64,000 bases of DNA from Micromonospora pisi. GTDB lineage: Bacteria; Actinomycetota; Actinomycetes; Mycobacteriales; Micromonosporaceae. A model generated the notes under the pieces. The model searched no databases and had not been told where the DNA came from. It saw only the letters and a list, made by a program, of their open reading frames with translations. A program made the translations under genes and the position numbers. This document shows, piece by piece, positions 9,761-17,637 of this stretch (positions are counted from its first letter, which is position 1; every line of letters starts with the position of its first letter). The stretch lies in NCBI RefSeq assembly GCF_003633685.1, contig NZ_RBKT01000001.1, positions 3,038,001 through 3,102,000 on the forward strand. Direction: 5' to 3'.

Positions 9761-10192
9761 CGCTGGGGTACAGCCTCCTCCATGGCTCCCTGAGGAACAT
9801 GCCGGACGAGGGACGGATGTCGGAAATGCCAGCAATGTCGCGTGGACTGTACTATATTGATCCTTGGCTGTGGTACGGCGGGTCCCGGCAAGCGCCGGAA
9901 TTCGGACAAAAGGGTTGTGGGCTTGCTCACCCGCTCAGAGTTTTTCTGAGCACTCCCCTTGACATCGCGGGAGTTCGTGAAAGTATTCACAAGCGAACTT
10001 GAGTTACCGGGACGTTGCCTCGGACCGCTCGTTAAGCGAGTTGTTCACGCGGCGCTCCCAAGCGCACAACAGCCTGCGCACGTGCTTGTCGAAACGATGG
10101 GTGTACACCGTCGAAGTCGGCACCGCGGATGCATATAGGAAAAGATCCACGCTATCCACTGCCACCCATCCAGATTGAGGAGTGTTGCCGCC
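9761..10192 (+). promoter_or_regulatory. Long leader/promoter region of whiB1
   Basis: This 432-base stretch has no convincing gene. It is clearly less GC-rich than its surroundings, as expected for a regulated promoter region. A possible -35 TTGACA occurs near 9959, but its best -10 (TATTCA) is 19 bases away, so no promoter is assigned. whiB1 promoters in mycobacteria are under CRP and self-control; no clear CRP palindrome is seen here. Confidence 0.4.
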
Positions 10193-10450
10193 ATGGACTG
10201 GCGTCACCATGCTGCCTGCCGCGACGAAGACCCGGAGCTGTTCTTCCCGATCGGGACGTCTGGTCCGGCTCTCCTGCAGGTCGAGCAGGCCAAGGCCGTC
10301 TGCCGGCGCTGCTCCGTGACCGACGATTGCCTGCAGTGGGCACTCGAATCCGGTCAGGACGCGGGCGTCTGGGGCGGAATGAGCGAAGAAGAGCGACGCG
10401 CTGTCAAGCGTCGCGGCGGACTGCGGGTCCTGCGCGCTCACACCGCCTGA
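10193..10450 (+). CDS. whiB1: WhiB1/WblE-type [4Fe-4S] transcriptional regulator
   Basis: WhiB-family iron-sulfur regulator of 85 residues. The cluster ligands are Cys9, Cys37, Cys40 and Cys46 (C-X27-C-X2-C-X5-C), followed by the GVWGG turn and a basic tail (RRAVKRRGG) thought to contact DNA. Opening MDWRHHAACRDEDPELFFP is typical of the WhiB1/WblE subgroup, which in mycobacteria is essential, nitric-oxide sensitive and binds the housekeeping sigma factor. GAGGAG lies 11 bases before the ATG at 10193. A perfect terminator follows the stop, so it appears monocistronic. Confidence 0.93.
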   Translation: MDWRHHAACRDEDPELFFPIGTSGPALLQVEQAKAVCRRCSVTDDCLQWALESGQDAGVWGGMSEEERRAVKRRGGLRVLRAHTA

Positions 10451-10466
10451 CCAACCACAAACGCTG

Positions 10467-10499
10467 AACGCGCCGGGGGAGTTACTCCCCCGGCGCGTT
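10467..10499 (+). terminator. Strong intrinsic terminator of whiB1
   Basis: Perfect 16-bp inverted repeat (arms 10467-10482 and 10484-10499, core GCGCCGGGGGAG) around a single loop base, 16 bases after the whiB1 stop. It also lies downstream of the convergent sirohydrochlorin chelatase gene. Confidence 0.85.
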
Positions 10500-10587
10500 C
10501 TGTTACATCCCGAGCGACGCAGTGCGCGCTTTGTCGACGATCAAGTGATCGCGATTCCCCGGCTTTCGGAAACGACGGCACTGACGA

Positions 10588-11349
10588 TCAACAATGGTCG
10601 GAGTGGGTGAGGATCGCCGACTCGGCGCGGTACAGGACGAGCCGGGCAAGTTCGGGCGCGTCCGTGAGCGGAGCCGCCACCGTGACCGCCCCGGCGTCAC
10701 GGGCGGAGGAGACCGCGGCGTCGTAGAGCCAACCGGGGGCGAGGAAGTAGCCCGCGACGGCCACCCGGCGGGCACCACCGGCCCGCAGGCGCCGTACCGC
10801 CGCCCCGGCGCTCGGCTGCGCGGCGGAGGCGTACGCCGCCAGGCACGGCACACCGAGCAGCTCCCCCAGCGCGTCGGCGACCGCCTCGACGGTACGGCGG
10901 GCGCTCTCGTCCCGGGTTCCGGCCGAGGCCAGGACGACACCGTCGGCCGCCCCCGCGCCCGACTCGGCCAACCGACGGCCCAACGCCGCCAACAGCAGCT
11001 CGTCCGGCGGATCGGGTACGGCCACCGGGCCGAGCACGTCGGTGACGCGTACGGCCATCTGAAGGCCCTCGGCGCGCGCGGCGGTGATCGCCCCGGGAAC
11101 GTCGACCCGGCCGTGATAGGCGGCGGTGAAGAGCAACGGCACCACGGTGGCCCGCTGGTGGCCGGCCGCCGCGAGCTCGTGCAGCACCGCCCCCGGACGG
11201 GGCGTGCTGTGGTCGAGGTAGCTGGCCCGGACCAGCAGGCCCGGACGGGCCGCCCCGACCGCCCGGACCAGGGCCCGGGTCGCCACCGCCGCGCGCGGAT
11301 CCCGGCTGCCGTGGGCGACCAGCACGACCGGACCCGGTCCGGCGCTCAT
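10588..11349 (-). CDS. Sirohydrochlorin chelatase (CbiX-type)
   Basis: Class II chelatase of 253 residues that inserts metal (iron for siroheme, or cobalt) into sirohydrochlorin. Two CbiX-like halves are seen: the metal-binding His of LVAHGSRDPRA near residue 14, the second His in YHGRVDVPGAI, and the related GYFLAPGWLYDA in the C-terminal half. Its ATG overlaps the cysH stop by four bases (ATGA). Placement after sulfite reductase argues that it supplies siroheme iron for that enzyme; this is inference from context. The gene ends 89 bases before the whiB1 terminator. Confidence 0.85.
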   Translation of the reverse strand: MSAGPGPVVLVAHGSRDPRAAVATRALVRAVGAARPGLLVRASYLDHSTPRPGAVLHELAAAGHQRATVVPLLFTAAYHGRVDVPGAITAARAEGLQMAVRVTDVLGPVAVPDPPDELLLAALGRRLAESGAGAADGVVLASAGTRDESARRTVEAVADALGELLGVPCLAAYASAAQPSAGAAVRRLRAGGARRVAVAGYFLAPGWLYDAAVSSARDAGAVTVAAPLTDAPELARLVLYRAESAILTHSDHC

Positions 11350-12122
11350 ACGTGCAGGCCGCACTCGGTCTTGTCGAACATCGCCCAGCGGCCGGCGCGC
11401 GGGTCCTCGCCGGCCTTGGTCCGCCGGGTGCACGGCCAGCAGCCGACCGAGGTGTAGCCGGACCGGAACAGCTCGTTGACCGGCACGTTCCAGCGGGAGA
11501 TGTACGCGTCCACGTCGGCCTGGCTCCAGGCCGCGATCGGGTTGACCTTGACCTTGCCGCGCCGGGCGTCGAAGGTCACCACCGGGGTGTTGGCCCGGGT
11601 CGGGGACTCGTCCCGACGCAGTCCGGCGGCCCACGCGTCGTAGTCGCCGAGGGCCCGCTCCAGCGGCTCGACCTTCCGTAACGCGCAGCACTCGTCCGGG
11701 GCCTTGGCGAACAGGCGCGGACCGTACTCGCCGTCCTGCTGACCGACGGTCAGCCGGGGCCGGATCGACCGGACGGTGACCGGCAGCGTACGGGCGACCG
11801 TGTCGCGGACCCGCAGCGTCTCCGGGAAGTGCAGCCCGGTGTCGAGGAAGACCACGTCGACACCGGGGGCGACCCGGGAGACCAGGTGGGCCAGGACCGC
11901 GTCCGCCATCGAGCTGGTCACACAGAACCGGTCGCCGAAGGTTTCCACCGCCCAGCGGGCGATCTCGTCCGCCGGCGCACCCTCCAGGGCCCGGCCGGCC
12001 TCGTCGGCCAGTGCCTTCAACTCGGCGGCGGACCGACGGGCCGGCCCGTCGGGGGTGGACGCCGGTGTCGGTACGGGGCCGAGGGTGACCAGCCCGAGGT
12101 TGGTTGCCGAGAGCATGTTCAT
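11346..12122 (-). CDS. cysH: Phosphoadenylyl/adenylyl-sulfate reductase
   Basis: Assimilatory reductase of 258 residues that reduces activated sulfate (APS or PAPS) to sulfite. The sulfonucleotide-binding region includes TSSMADAVLAHL and LDTGLHFPETL. The cysteine pairs CC (DECCALRK) and CWPC plus the C-terminal ECGLHV are those of the iron-sulfur APS-reductase type, so APS is the likely substrate despite the CysH name. ATG at 12122 overlaps the upstream stop by four bases, and its own stop overlaps the chelatase start. An in-frame ATG six bases further in is possible. Confidence 0.93.
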   Translation of the reverse strand: MNMLSATNLGLVTLGPVPTPASTPDGPARRSAAELKALADEAGRALEGAPADEIARWAVETFGDRFCVTSSMADAVLAHLVSRVAPGVDVVFLDTGLHFPETLRVRDTVARTLPVTVRSIRPRLTVGQQDGEYGPRLFAKAPDECCALRKVEPLERALGDYDAWAAGLRRDESPTRANTPVVTFDARRGKVKVNPIAAWSQADVDAYISRWNVPVNELFRSGYTSVGCWPCTRRTKAGEDPRAGRWAMFDKTECGLHV

Positions 12123-12277
12123 CGCGCCACCGCCCGTCCCAGTAGTCCGCTGAACTTGACCGTGAACACCCGCGCACAGGCGTGGCACTCCCAGGCGCCG
12201 TGCGACTCCTCGTGCGGCCGAAGGTCCTCCTCGCCGCAGTAGGGGCAGTACATCGGTGCCGCGCGGGTCTCGCTCAT
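12119..12277 (-). CDS. Four-cysteine mini-protein of the sulfite reductase operon
   Basis: A 52-residue protein with two CxxC knuckles, CPYC and CHAC, about 20 residues apart, suited to a zinc ribbon or rubredoxin-like metal site. Both ends overlap neighbours by four bases, so it is translated as part of the sulfite reductase-CysH operon. Small proteins of this kind recur between sulfite reductase and cysH in actinobacteria. An electron-carrier or metal-delivery role is inference only; no enzyme motif is present. Confidence 0.8.
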   Translation of the reverse strand: MSETRAAPMYCPYCGEEDLRPHEESHGAWECHACARVFTVKFSGLLGRAVAR

Positions 12278-14010
12278 CTCAGCTCCTCCTCGTCGGCCCG
12301 GAGCACCCACTGGGCGAACGCCTCGCCCTCCTGGCGCCCGGCCAGGTAGCGGCGGGCCACTCGTTCGACGTACTCCGGAAGTTCCTCGGCCGTGGTCTTG
12401 AGGCCGCGCAACTTGCGGCCGAACCCGGCGGTCTGCCCCTGGGCCATGCCGAGGCCGCCGCCGAGGTGCACCTGGAAGCCCTCGACCTGACGGCCGTCCG
12501 GCCCGACCACGATCTGCCCCTTGAGCCCGATGTCGGCGGTCTGGGTGCGGGCGCAGGCGTTCGGGCAACCGTTGATGTGGATGGACAGGTCGGCGTCGAA
12601 ATCGCGCAGCCGCTCCTCCAGCCGGGCGACCAGTTCCTCGCCCCGGGCCTTGGTCTCGACGATGGCGAGCTTGCAGAACTCGATGCCGGTGCAGGCCATC
12701 GTGCTGCGCCGCCAGACCGAGGGGCGGGCCTCCAGACCGATCCCGCGCAGGGCCGTGACCAGCGATTCGGTCCGTTCCTCCGCGATGTCGAGAACAAGCA
12801 ACTTCTGGTACGGGGTGAGCCGTACCCGGTCGCTGCCGTGCGCGGCGACGACGTCGGCCAGGGCGGTGAGCTGGGTGCCGGAGACCCGCCCGACCACCGG
12901 GGCGGCGCCGACGTAGAAGCGCCCGTCGCGCTGCGGCTGCACGCCGATGTGGTCGATCGGCTTCTCCGGCAGGTCGGGCGCCGGACCGTCGAGCAGCGTA
13001 CGGCCGAGGTATTCCTTCTCCAGCACCTCGCGGAACTTCTCCACGCCCCAGTCGGCGACCAGGAACTTCAGCCGGGCACGGTGCCGTAGCCGCCGGTAGC
13101 CGTAGTCCCGGAAGATCGAGACCACGCCCTCCCAGACGTCCGGTACCTCGGCCAGCGGCACCCAGACGCCGAGACGCTGGGCCAGCATCGGGTTGGTGCT
13201 CAGGCCGCCGCCGACCCAGAGGTCGAAGCCGGGGCCGTGCTCCGGGTGGTCGACGCCGAGGAACGCGATGTCGTTGACCTCGTACGGGGTGTCCGCCAGC
13301 CAGGAGATCGACGACTTGAACTTGCGTGGCAGGTTCGAGTAGGCCGGATCGCCGACGTAGCGGGCGACGATCTCGTCGATCGCCGGGGTCGGGTCGATCC
13401 GCTCGGTTTCGGCGACCCCGGCGACCGGGCTGCCGAGCACGATCCGGGGGCAGTCGCCACATGCCTCGGTGGTCTCCAGGCCGACCGCCTCGAGCCGGCG
13501 CCAGATCTCCGGCACGTCCTCGACCCGGATCCAGTGCAGCTGGATGTTCTGTCGGTCGGTGATGTCGGCGGTGTCGCGGGCGTACCTGGTCGAGATGTCG
13601 GCGATGGTGCGCAACTGCTCCAGGCTGAGCTGTCCGCCGTCGATCCGGACCCGGAGCATGAAGTGCTCGTCCTCGAGCTCGTGCGGTTCGAGGACGGCGG
13701 TACGGCCACCGTCGATCCCGGCCTTGCGCTGGGTGTAGAGCCCCCACCAGCGGAACCGGCCGCGCAGGTCGGCGGGGTCGATCGAGGCGAAGCCCCGGTG
13801 CGCGTAGATGTTCTCGATCCGGGCCCGTACGTTGAGCGGATTGTCGTCCTTCTTCGTCCGCTCGTTCGGGTTGAGCGGCTCGCGGTGTCCGAGCGCCCAC
13901 TGGCCCTCGCCACGGGGTCGGCGCGGTGCGCGTGCCGGCCGGGTCGCGGCGGCTGCGGCAATCGGGGTGTCGGCGGTTTCGGGTAGCGCCGAGGTACTGC
14001 TGACCGCCAT
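12274..14010 (-). CDS. Ferredoxin-dependent sulfite reductase
   Basis: Siroheme and [4Fe-4S] enzyme of 578 residues that reduces sulfite to sulfide for cysteine synthesis. Duplicated ferredoxin-like half-domains are present, with the cluster/siroheme cysteines in ACTGIEFC and NGCPNACAR near the C-terminal third. Siroheme-binding arginines are likely in the RLTPYQKLLVLDI region. Nitrite reductase cannot be excluded by fold, but the cysH and chelatase neighbours point to sulfite. The start is ATG 14010 with GGAGG eight bases upstream; the first 50 residues are low complexity. It heads a four-gene overlapping operon preceded by a leader peptide. Confidence 0.93.
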   Translation of the reverse strand: MAVSSTSALPETADTPIAAAAATRPARAPRRPRGEGQWALGHREPLNPNERTKKDDNPLNVRARIENIYAHRGFASIDPADLRGRFRWWGLYTQRKAGIDGGRTAVLEPHELEDEHFMLRVRIDGGQLSLEQLRTIADISTRYARDTADITDRQNIQLHWIRVEDVPEIWRRLEAVGLETTEACGDCPRIVLGSPVAGVAETERIDPTPAIDEIVARYVGDPAYSNLPRKFKSSISWLADTPYEVNDIAFLGVDHPEHGPGFDLWVGGGLSTNPMLAQRLGVWVPLAEVPDVWEGVVSIFRDYGYRRLRHRARLKFLVADWGVEKFREVLEKEYLGRTLLDGPAPDLPEKPIDHIGVQPQRDGRFYVGAAPVVGRVSGTQLTALADVVAAHGSDRVRLTPYQKLLVLDIAEERTESLVTALRGIGLEARPSVWRRSTMACTGIEFCKLAIVETKARGEELVARLEERLRDFDADLSIHINGCPNACARTQTADIGLKGQIVVGPDGRQVEGFQVHLGGGLGMAQGQTAGFGRKLRGLKTTAEELPEYVERVARRYLAGRQEGEAFAQWVLRADEEELR

Positions 14011-14149
14011 CGCGGCGTCCTCCGTTGTCTGCTGAGACGAGTTGCTCGGCGTACGCGAGAGCGACGGCACCCCGGTCAGCGGGGCTGAGACAACGGTGTC
14101 AGCAGGGCCGGCGCAGAGCGCACCCGAGACAGAAGTGGTCCAGGGGGCG
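14011..14149 (-). promoter_or_regulatory. Leader region between leader peptide and sulfite reductase
   Basis: About 140 transcribed bases between the stop of the leader peptide and the sulfite reductase start. GC-rich inverted segments (for example around 14070-14085, CCGGTCAGCGG) could form alternative hairpins, as attenuation would need. No U-tract terminator is visible, so the mechanism is open. Confidence 0.4.
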
Positions 14150-14257
14150 TCAGTGAGCCGGACAGATCGCGCTACGCACGCGGCCGTAGTCGACGTGACG
14201 GCGGCAGGTCAGCCCCAGCGTCACGACGCGGCCTCGAACGGCGGTCATAGTGGTCAT
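14150..14257 (-). CDS. Cys-containing leader peptide of the sulfur operon
   Basis: A 35-codon reading frame on the minus strand, ATG at 14257 (second in-frame ATG at 14248), with GGAG nine bases upstream and TGA at 14150. The second half reads TCRRHVDYGRV then RSAICPAH. This matches the family of actinobacterial leader peptides, with a conserved RRHVDL..V.SAIC core, found before sulfur and cysteine genes. Cys codons near the middle and end fit ribosome-stalling control by cysteine supply. Similarity is recalled, not searched. It is too short for most gene callers. Confidence 0.75.
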   Translation of the reverse strand: MTTMTAVRGRVVTLGLTCRRHVDYGRVRSAICPAH

Positions 14258-14408
14258 GCTGCCACACTCCGAGGTCCCCGGACTACCGCTCGCGCCGCGC
14301 ATCCCGGATCCCGGACCACGCTGTGGCCGGATTCACGTTAATATGCCCAATATTCGGGCTAATTGCGCAAACCGAACTTTTGTCTCGTGACGTCATGAGG
14401 CGGGGACA

Positions 14409-15911
14409 GTGGACGGTCACCACGGGACAGGGCCCGATCGATCCGGAACGGGGCCGCGAGCGGCGGCGGACGGCGACCCGCAACCCGACCTCCCCCGCTG
14501 GCTGGACCGAACCCGCTGGCTCTGGCCCGCGCTGCTCACCCTGGCGATCGTCCTGGTCCAGATCGACCGGGCACCGCTCTGGCGCGACGAACTCGCCACC
14601 TGGAGCGCCGCCTCCCGCCCCACCGGCGACCTGCTCCGACTCGCCGCCAACATCGACGGCGTCGCGGTCGCGTACTACCTGCTGATCCACGGCTGGATCG
14701 AACTCTTCGGCGACTCCGTACCGTCCCTGCGACTACCGGCCGCACTCAGCCTGGCCGGGGCCGCGGCACTGGTCGCCGTACTCGGCGGACGGCTCTTCGG
14801 CGGACGGGTCGGGCTGGTCGCCGGGCTGCTCTTCGCGGTCCTGCCGAGCACCTCCCGGTACGGCCAGGAAGCCCGACCGTACGCCCTCGCCACGCTCTTC
14901 GCGGTGCTCGCCACCCTGCTGCTGTTCCGGGCGCTGGACCGACCAGGCTGGTGGCGCTGGGCCGGCTACGCCGCCGCACTGGTCGGGCTGGGCCTGTCCC
15001 ACCTGCTCGCGACGAGCCTGGTCCTCGGGCACGCGGTAGCGGTCGGACTCGCCTGGCACCGGCAGACCGACCGCCGGTACGCGCGCTGGCCGCTCGCCCT
15101 CGTACCGGCGATCCTGGTCCTGGCGCCACTGGCCTGGCTCGGCCGCGACCAGCAGGCCCGCCAACTCGCCTGGGTACGGCCACCGACCCTGACCGACCTG
15201 CCCGACCTCCCCGGCGACCTGCTGCAGAGCGGTGCCGTCGGCGGCCTGCTGGTCGGGCTGGCCGCCGTCGGCCTGCTCACCCGGGGACGGCGAGGCGTCG
15301 CGCTCGGCGCGTGCGTCCTGCTCCCGGCCGCGCTGCTGTACGTCGGCGGCCTGCTCACCCCGCTCTGGGTACCGCGCTACCTGCTCTTCACGGTGCCGTT
15401 CGGCTGCCTGCTCGCCGCCGGTACGCTCGCCCCGCTCCGGCTACGCCGGGCCCTGCCGATCGTGGCGCTCGCCGGGCTGCTCGGCGCACCGGCCCAGGCC
15501 AGCCTCCGGCGTACGCACGAGACCCCACGTTCGGCGCCGATCGACTACCCGGCCGCCACCCGGATCATCGGTGCCGGCCAGCGACCGGGCGACGGGATCG
15601 TCTATTCGCCCAGGGACATGCCCGGCTTCCTCGACGTCGCCGTCGCGTACTACCTGCCCGACCGGCGCCCCCGGGACGTACTGCTGGTCGAGGGCCCGGT
15701 CGCCACCGCCACCCTGGAGGCCACCGAGTGCCCGCTGCCGGCCCAGTGCCTGGCCGGTGTCGACCGGGTGTGGCTGCTGACCCGCGGCGTTCACCCGACC
15801 GACCCGCTGACCGGGGTCACGCGGCCCAAGGCGACCGCACTCCGCGACAACTTCCGGGTCGAGCGGACCTGGACCGTCCCCGGCCTCACCATCGCCCTCC
15901 TAACCCGCTAG
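14409..15911 (+). CDS. GT39-like (GT-C) membrane glycosyltransferase
   Basis: Integral membrane glycosyltransferase of 500 residues, expected to move a sugar from a polyprenyl-phosphate donor to an acceptor on the outer face of the membrane. The acidic motif RDELATWS in the first outer loop (about 58-66) and QEARPYAL near 155 are typical of GT-C enzymes. About ten hydrophobic helices run from residue 38 to 350, then a soluble C-terminal domain. The GTG at 14409 is preceded by GGCGGGG. It is divergent from the sulfur operon. Acceptor unknown. Confidence 0.82.
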   Translation: MDGHHGTGPDRSGTGPRAAADGDPQPDLPRWLDRTRWLWPALLTLAIVLVQIDRAPLWRDELATWSAASRPTGDLLRLAANIDGVAVAYYLLIHGWIELFGDSVPSLRLPAALSLAGAAALVAVLGGRLFGGRVGLVAGLLFAVLPSTSRYGQEARPYALATLFAVLATLLLFRALDRPGWWRWAGYAAALVGLGLSHLLATSLVLGHAVAVGLAWHRQTDRRYARWPLALVPAILVLAPLAWLGRDQQARQLAWVRPPTLTDLPDLPGDLLQSGAVGGLLVGLAAVGLLTRGRRGVALGACVLLPAALLYVGGLLTPLWVPRYLLFTVPFGCLLAAGTLAPLRLRRALPIVALAGLLGAPAQASLRRTHETPRSAPIDYPAATRIIGAGQRPGDGIVYSPRDMPGFLDVAVAYYLPDRRPRDVLLVEGPVATATLEATECPLPAQCLAGVDRVWLLTRGVHPTDPLTGVTRPKATALRDNFRVERTWTVPGLTIALLTR

Positions 15912-15943
15912 CCCACCCCCGCCCCTCCCCCGCCCGCCCCGCC

Positions 15944-15999
15944 GATCTAGGGCAAGTCCGCGCTTGATGATCTCTCCCCGCAGCGATTTGCCCTAGATC
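15944..15999. repeat. Palindromic intergenic element, copy A
   Basis: Perfect 12-bp inverted arms, GATCTAGGGCAA (15944-15955) and TTGCCCTAGATC (15988-15999), enclose a 32-base centre between two convergent genes. A C-rich tract lies to the left (15912-15943) and a G-rich tract to the right (16010-16058). A second copy with the same outer arms occurs at 39681-39742, so this looks like a dispersed REP-like element that may also end transcription from both sides. Confidence 0.8.
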
Positions 16000-16058
16000 A
16001 CGGAAGATGGCGGGGGGGGCGGGGGGGTGGGAAGGGGAAGGGGAAGGCGGGGTGGGGG

Positions 16059-17588
16059 TTAGCGTTTGTGGAGGGGGACGACCAGGATGGCTTCGGTGCC
16101 GCCCTCGGCCCGGTTACGCAACTCGATGGTGCCGGCGAGTTCACCGGTGGCGAGGGCCCGGACGATCTGGAGGCCGAGCCGGCCACCGCTGGCCGCGTCG
16201 AACTCGGCCGGCAGGCCCTGGCCGTTGTCGGCGACGGTCACATGCAACTGCTTACGGAACCGGTGCGCCGAGACCACCACCTCGGCCGTACTCTCCTCGT
16301 CGGTCTTCTCGGCAGGTTCCTCACCGGGCGGCGGGAAACCGTGCTCGACCGCGTTGAGCAGGAGTTCGTTGAGGACCATCACCAGCGAGGTGGCGATCTC
16401 CGCCGGCAGTACGCCGAACGTCCCCTCGCGCCGCATCCGTACCGCCACCTCGGTCGCGGCCACCTCGGTAGCGGCGGAGGCGACCCGGTCGACGATCCCG
16501 TCGAACTCCACCGCCTCGTCGCTGGACATGGCGAGGGTCTCGTGCACGAGCGCGATCGAGGCGACCCGCCGTACCGACTCCTCCAGCGCCGCCTTCGCGG
16601 CCGGGATGTCCACCCGGCGGGCCTGGAGCCGCAGCAGGGCGGCGACCGTCTGGAGGTTGTTCTTCACCCGGTGGTGGATCTCCCGAATGGTGGCGTCCTT
16701 GGTGATCAGGGCGCGGTCCCGGCGTCGTACCTCGGTCATGTCACGGACCAGGACCAGCGCGCCGATCGGCACCCCGGCGGGCATCAACGGCAACGCCCGG
16801 GTCAGTACGGTCGCCCCACGGGCCTCGATCTCCCGGCGGGCCGGCGCCTCGCCGCGCAGCGCCGCCAGCACCCGGTTGCCCGCCTCGGTGCCGTCCAGCG
16901 GGTCGGCCGCCAGCCGGGTGTTGAGCGCGGCCAGGTCCTCGCCGACCAGGTGCGAGGCGAACCCCAGCCGCCGGTACGCCGACTGGGCGTTCGGACTGGC
17001 GTAGGTGACCTTGCCGCTGGCGTCGAGCCGGACCAGTCCGTCCCCGACCCGGGGCGCCGAGGTCGTCTCGCCCGGATGCCGGGGCGGCGGGAAGGTCCCG
17101 TCGGAGAGCATCTGGGCCAGGTCGTCGGCGGTGGTCAGGTAGTTCAGTTCCAGCTGGCTCGGGGTGCGTGCGGTGGAGAGGTTGGTGTCCCGCCCCACCA
17201 CGGCAATCACCTCGCCCGACTCACCGTCGGCGGCCCGCAGCCGGACCGGGATCGCCTCGTGCCGGGCCGGGGTGTCGCCGTACCAGACCGGGTCGCCCTC
17301 CCGCCAGATCCGGCCCTGGGTGTACGCGATCGTCAGGTGCGCCACCTCCGGCCCGCCGACGATCCGCCCCACCTGGTCGTCCTGGTACGCGGTGGGGGCG
17401 GTCGTCGGGCGCACCTGCGCCACGCAGAGAAATACGGTGTCGTCGCCCTCCACCGGGACCCAGAGCAGCAGGTCGGCGAAGGAGAGGTCGGAGAGAAGCT
17501 GCCAGTCACCGGCGACCCGGTGCAGATGGTCGATGTCGGCCGGACGGAGCCGGGTGTGTTCCTCGGCGAGGTCGCGCAGCGTGGACAT
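16059..17588 (-). CDS. pdtaS: PdtaS-type sensor histidine kinase
   Basis: Soluble sensor kinase of 509 residues. A GAF-like domain (about 1-150) and a PAS domain (about 180-290) precede a HisKA_2 dimerisation segment with IREIHHRVKNNLQTV, where the first His is the phosphorylation site, and an HATPase domain with NELLLNAVEHG and DNGQGLP. This is the PdtaS architecture; its partner PdtaR is an ANTAR RNA-binding antiterminator in mycobacteria. No pdtaR is adjacent, which is usual. No membrane helix is seen, so it acts in the cytoplasm. Confidence 0.93.
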   Translation of the reverse strand: MSTLRDLAEEHTRLRPADIDHLHRVAGDWQLLSDLSFADLLLWVPVEGDDTVFLCVAQVRPTTAPTAYQDDQVGRIVGGPEVAHLTIAYTQGRIWREGDPVWYGDTPARHEAIPVRLRAADGESGEVIAVVGRDTNLSTARTPSQLELNYLTTADDLAQMLSDGTFPPPRHPGETTSAPRVGDGLVRLDASGKVTYASPNAQSAYRRLGFASHLVGEDLAALNTRLAADPLDGTEAGNRVLAALRGEAPARREIEARGATVLTRALPLMPAGVPIGALVLVRDMTEVRRRDRALITKDATIREIHHRVKNNLQTVAALLRLQARRVDIPAAKAALEESVRRVASIALVHETLAMSSDEAVEFDGIVDRVASAATEVAATEVAVRMRREGTFGVLPAEIATSLVMVLNELLLNAVEHGFPPPGEEPAEKTDEESTAEVVVSAHRFRKQLHVTVADNGQGLPAEFDAASGGRLGLQIVRALATGELAGTIELRNRAEGGTEAILVVPLHKR

Positions 17589-17637
17589 CAGGCAAGCGTG
17601 CCACGTCCACCCCGCCCCGTCGGCGGCACGGCCGTGG

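Noticed and set aside
9799-10002. Small protein in the whiB1 leader
   Set aside because: The frame lacks a good ribosome site and has neither codon bias nor motif.
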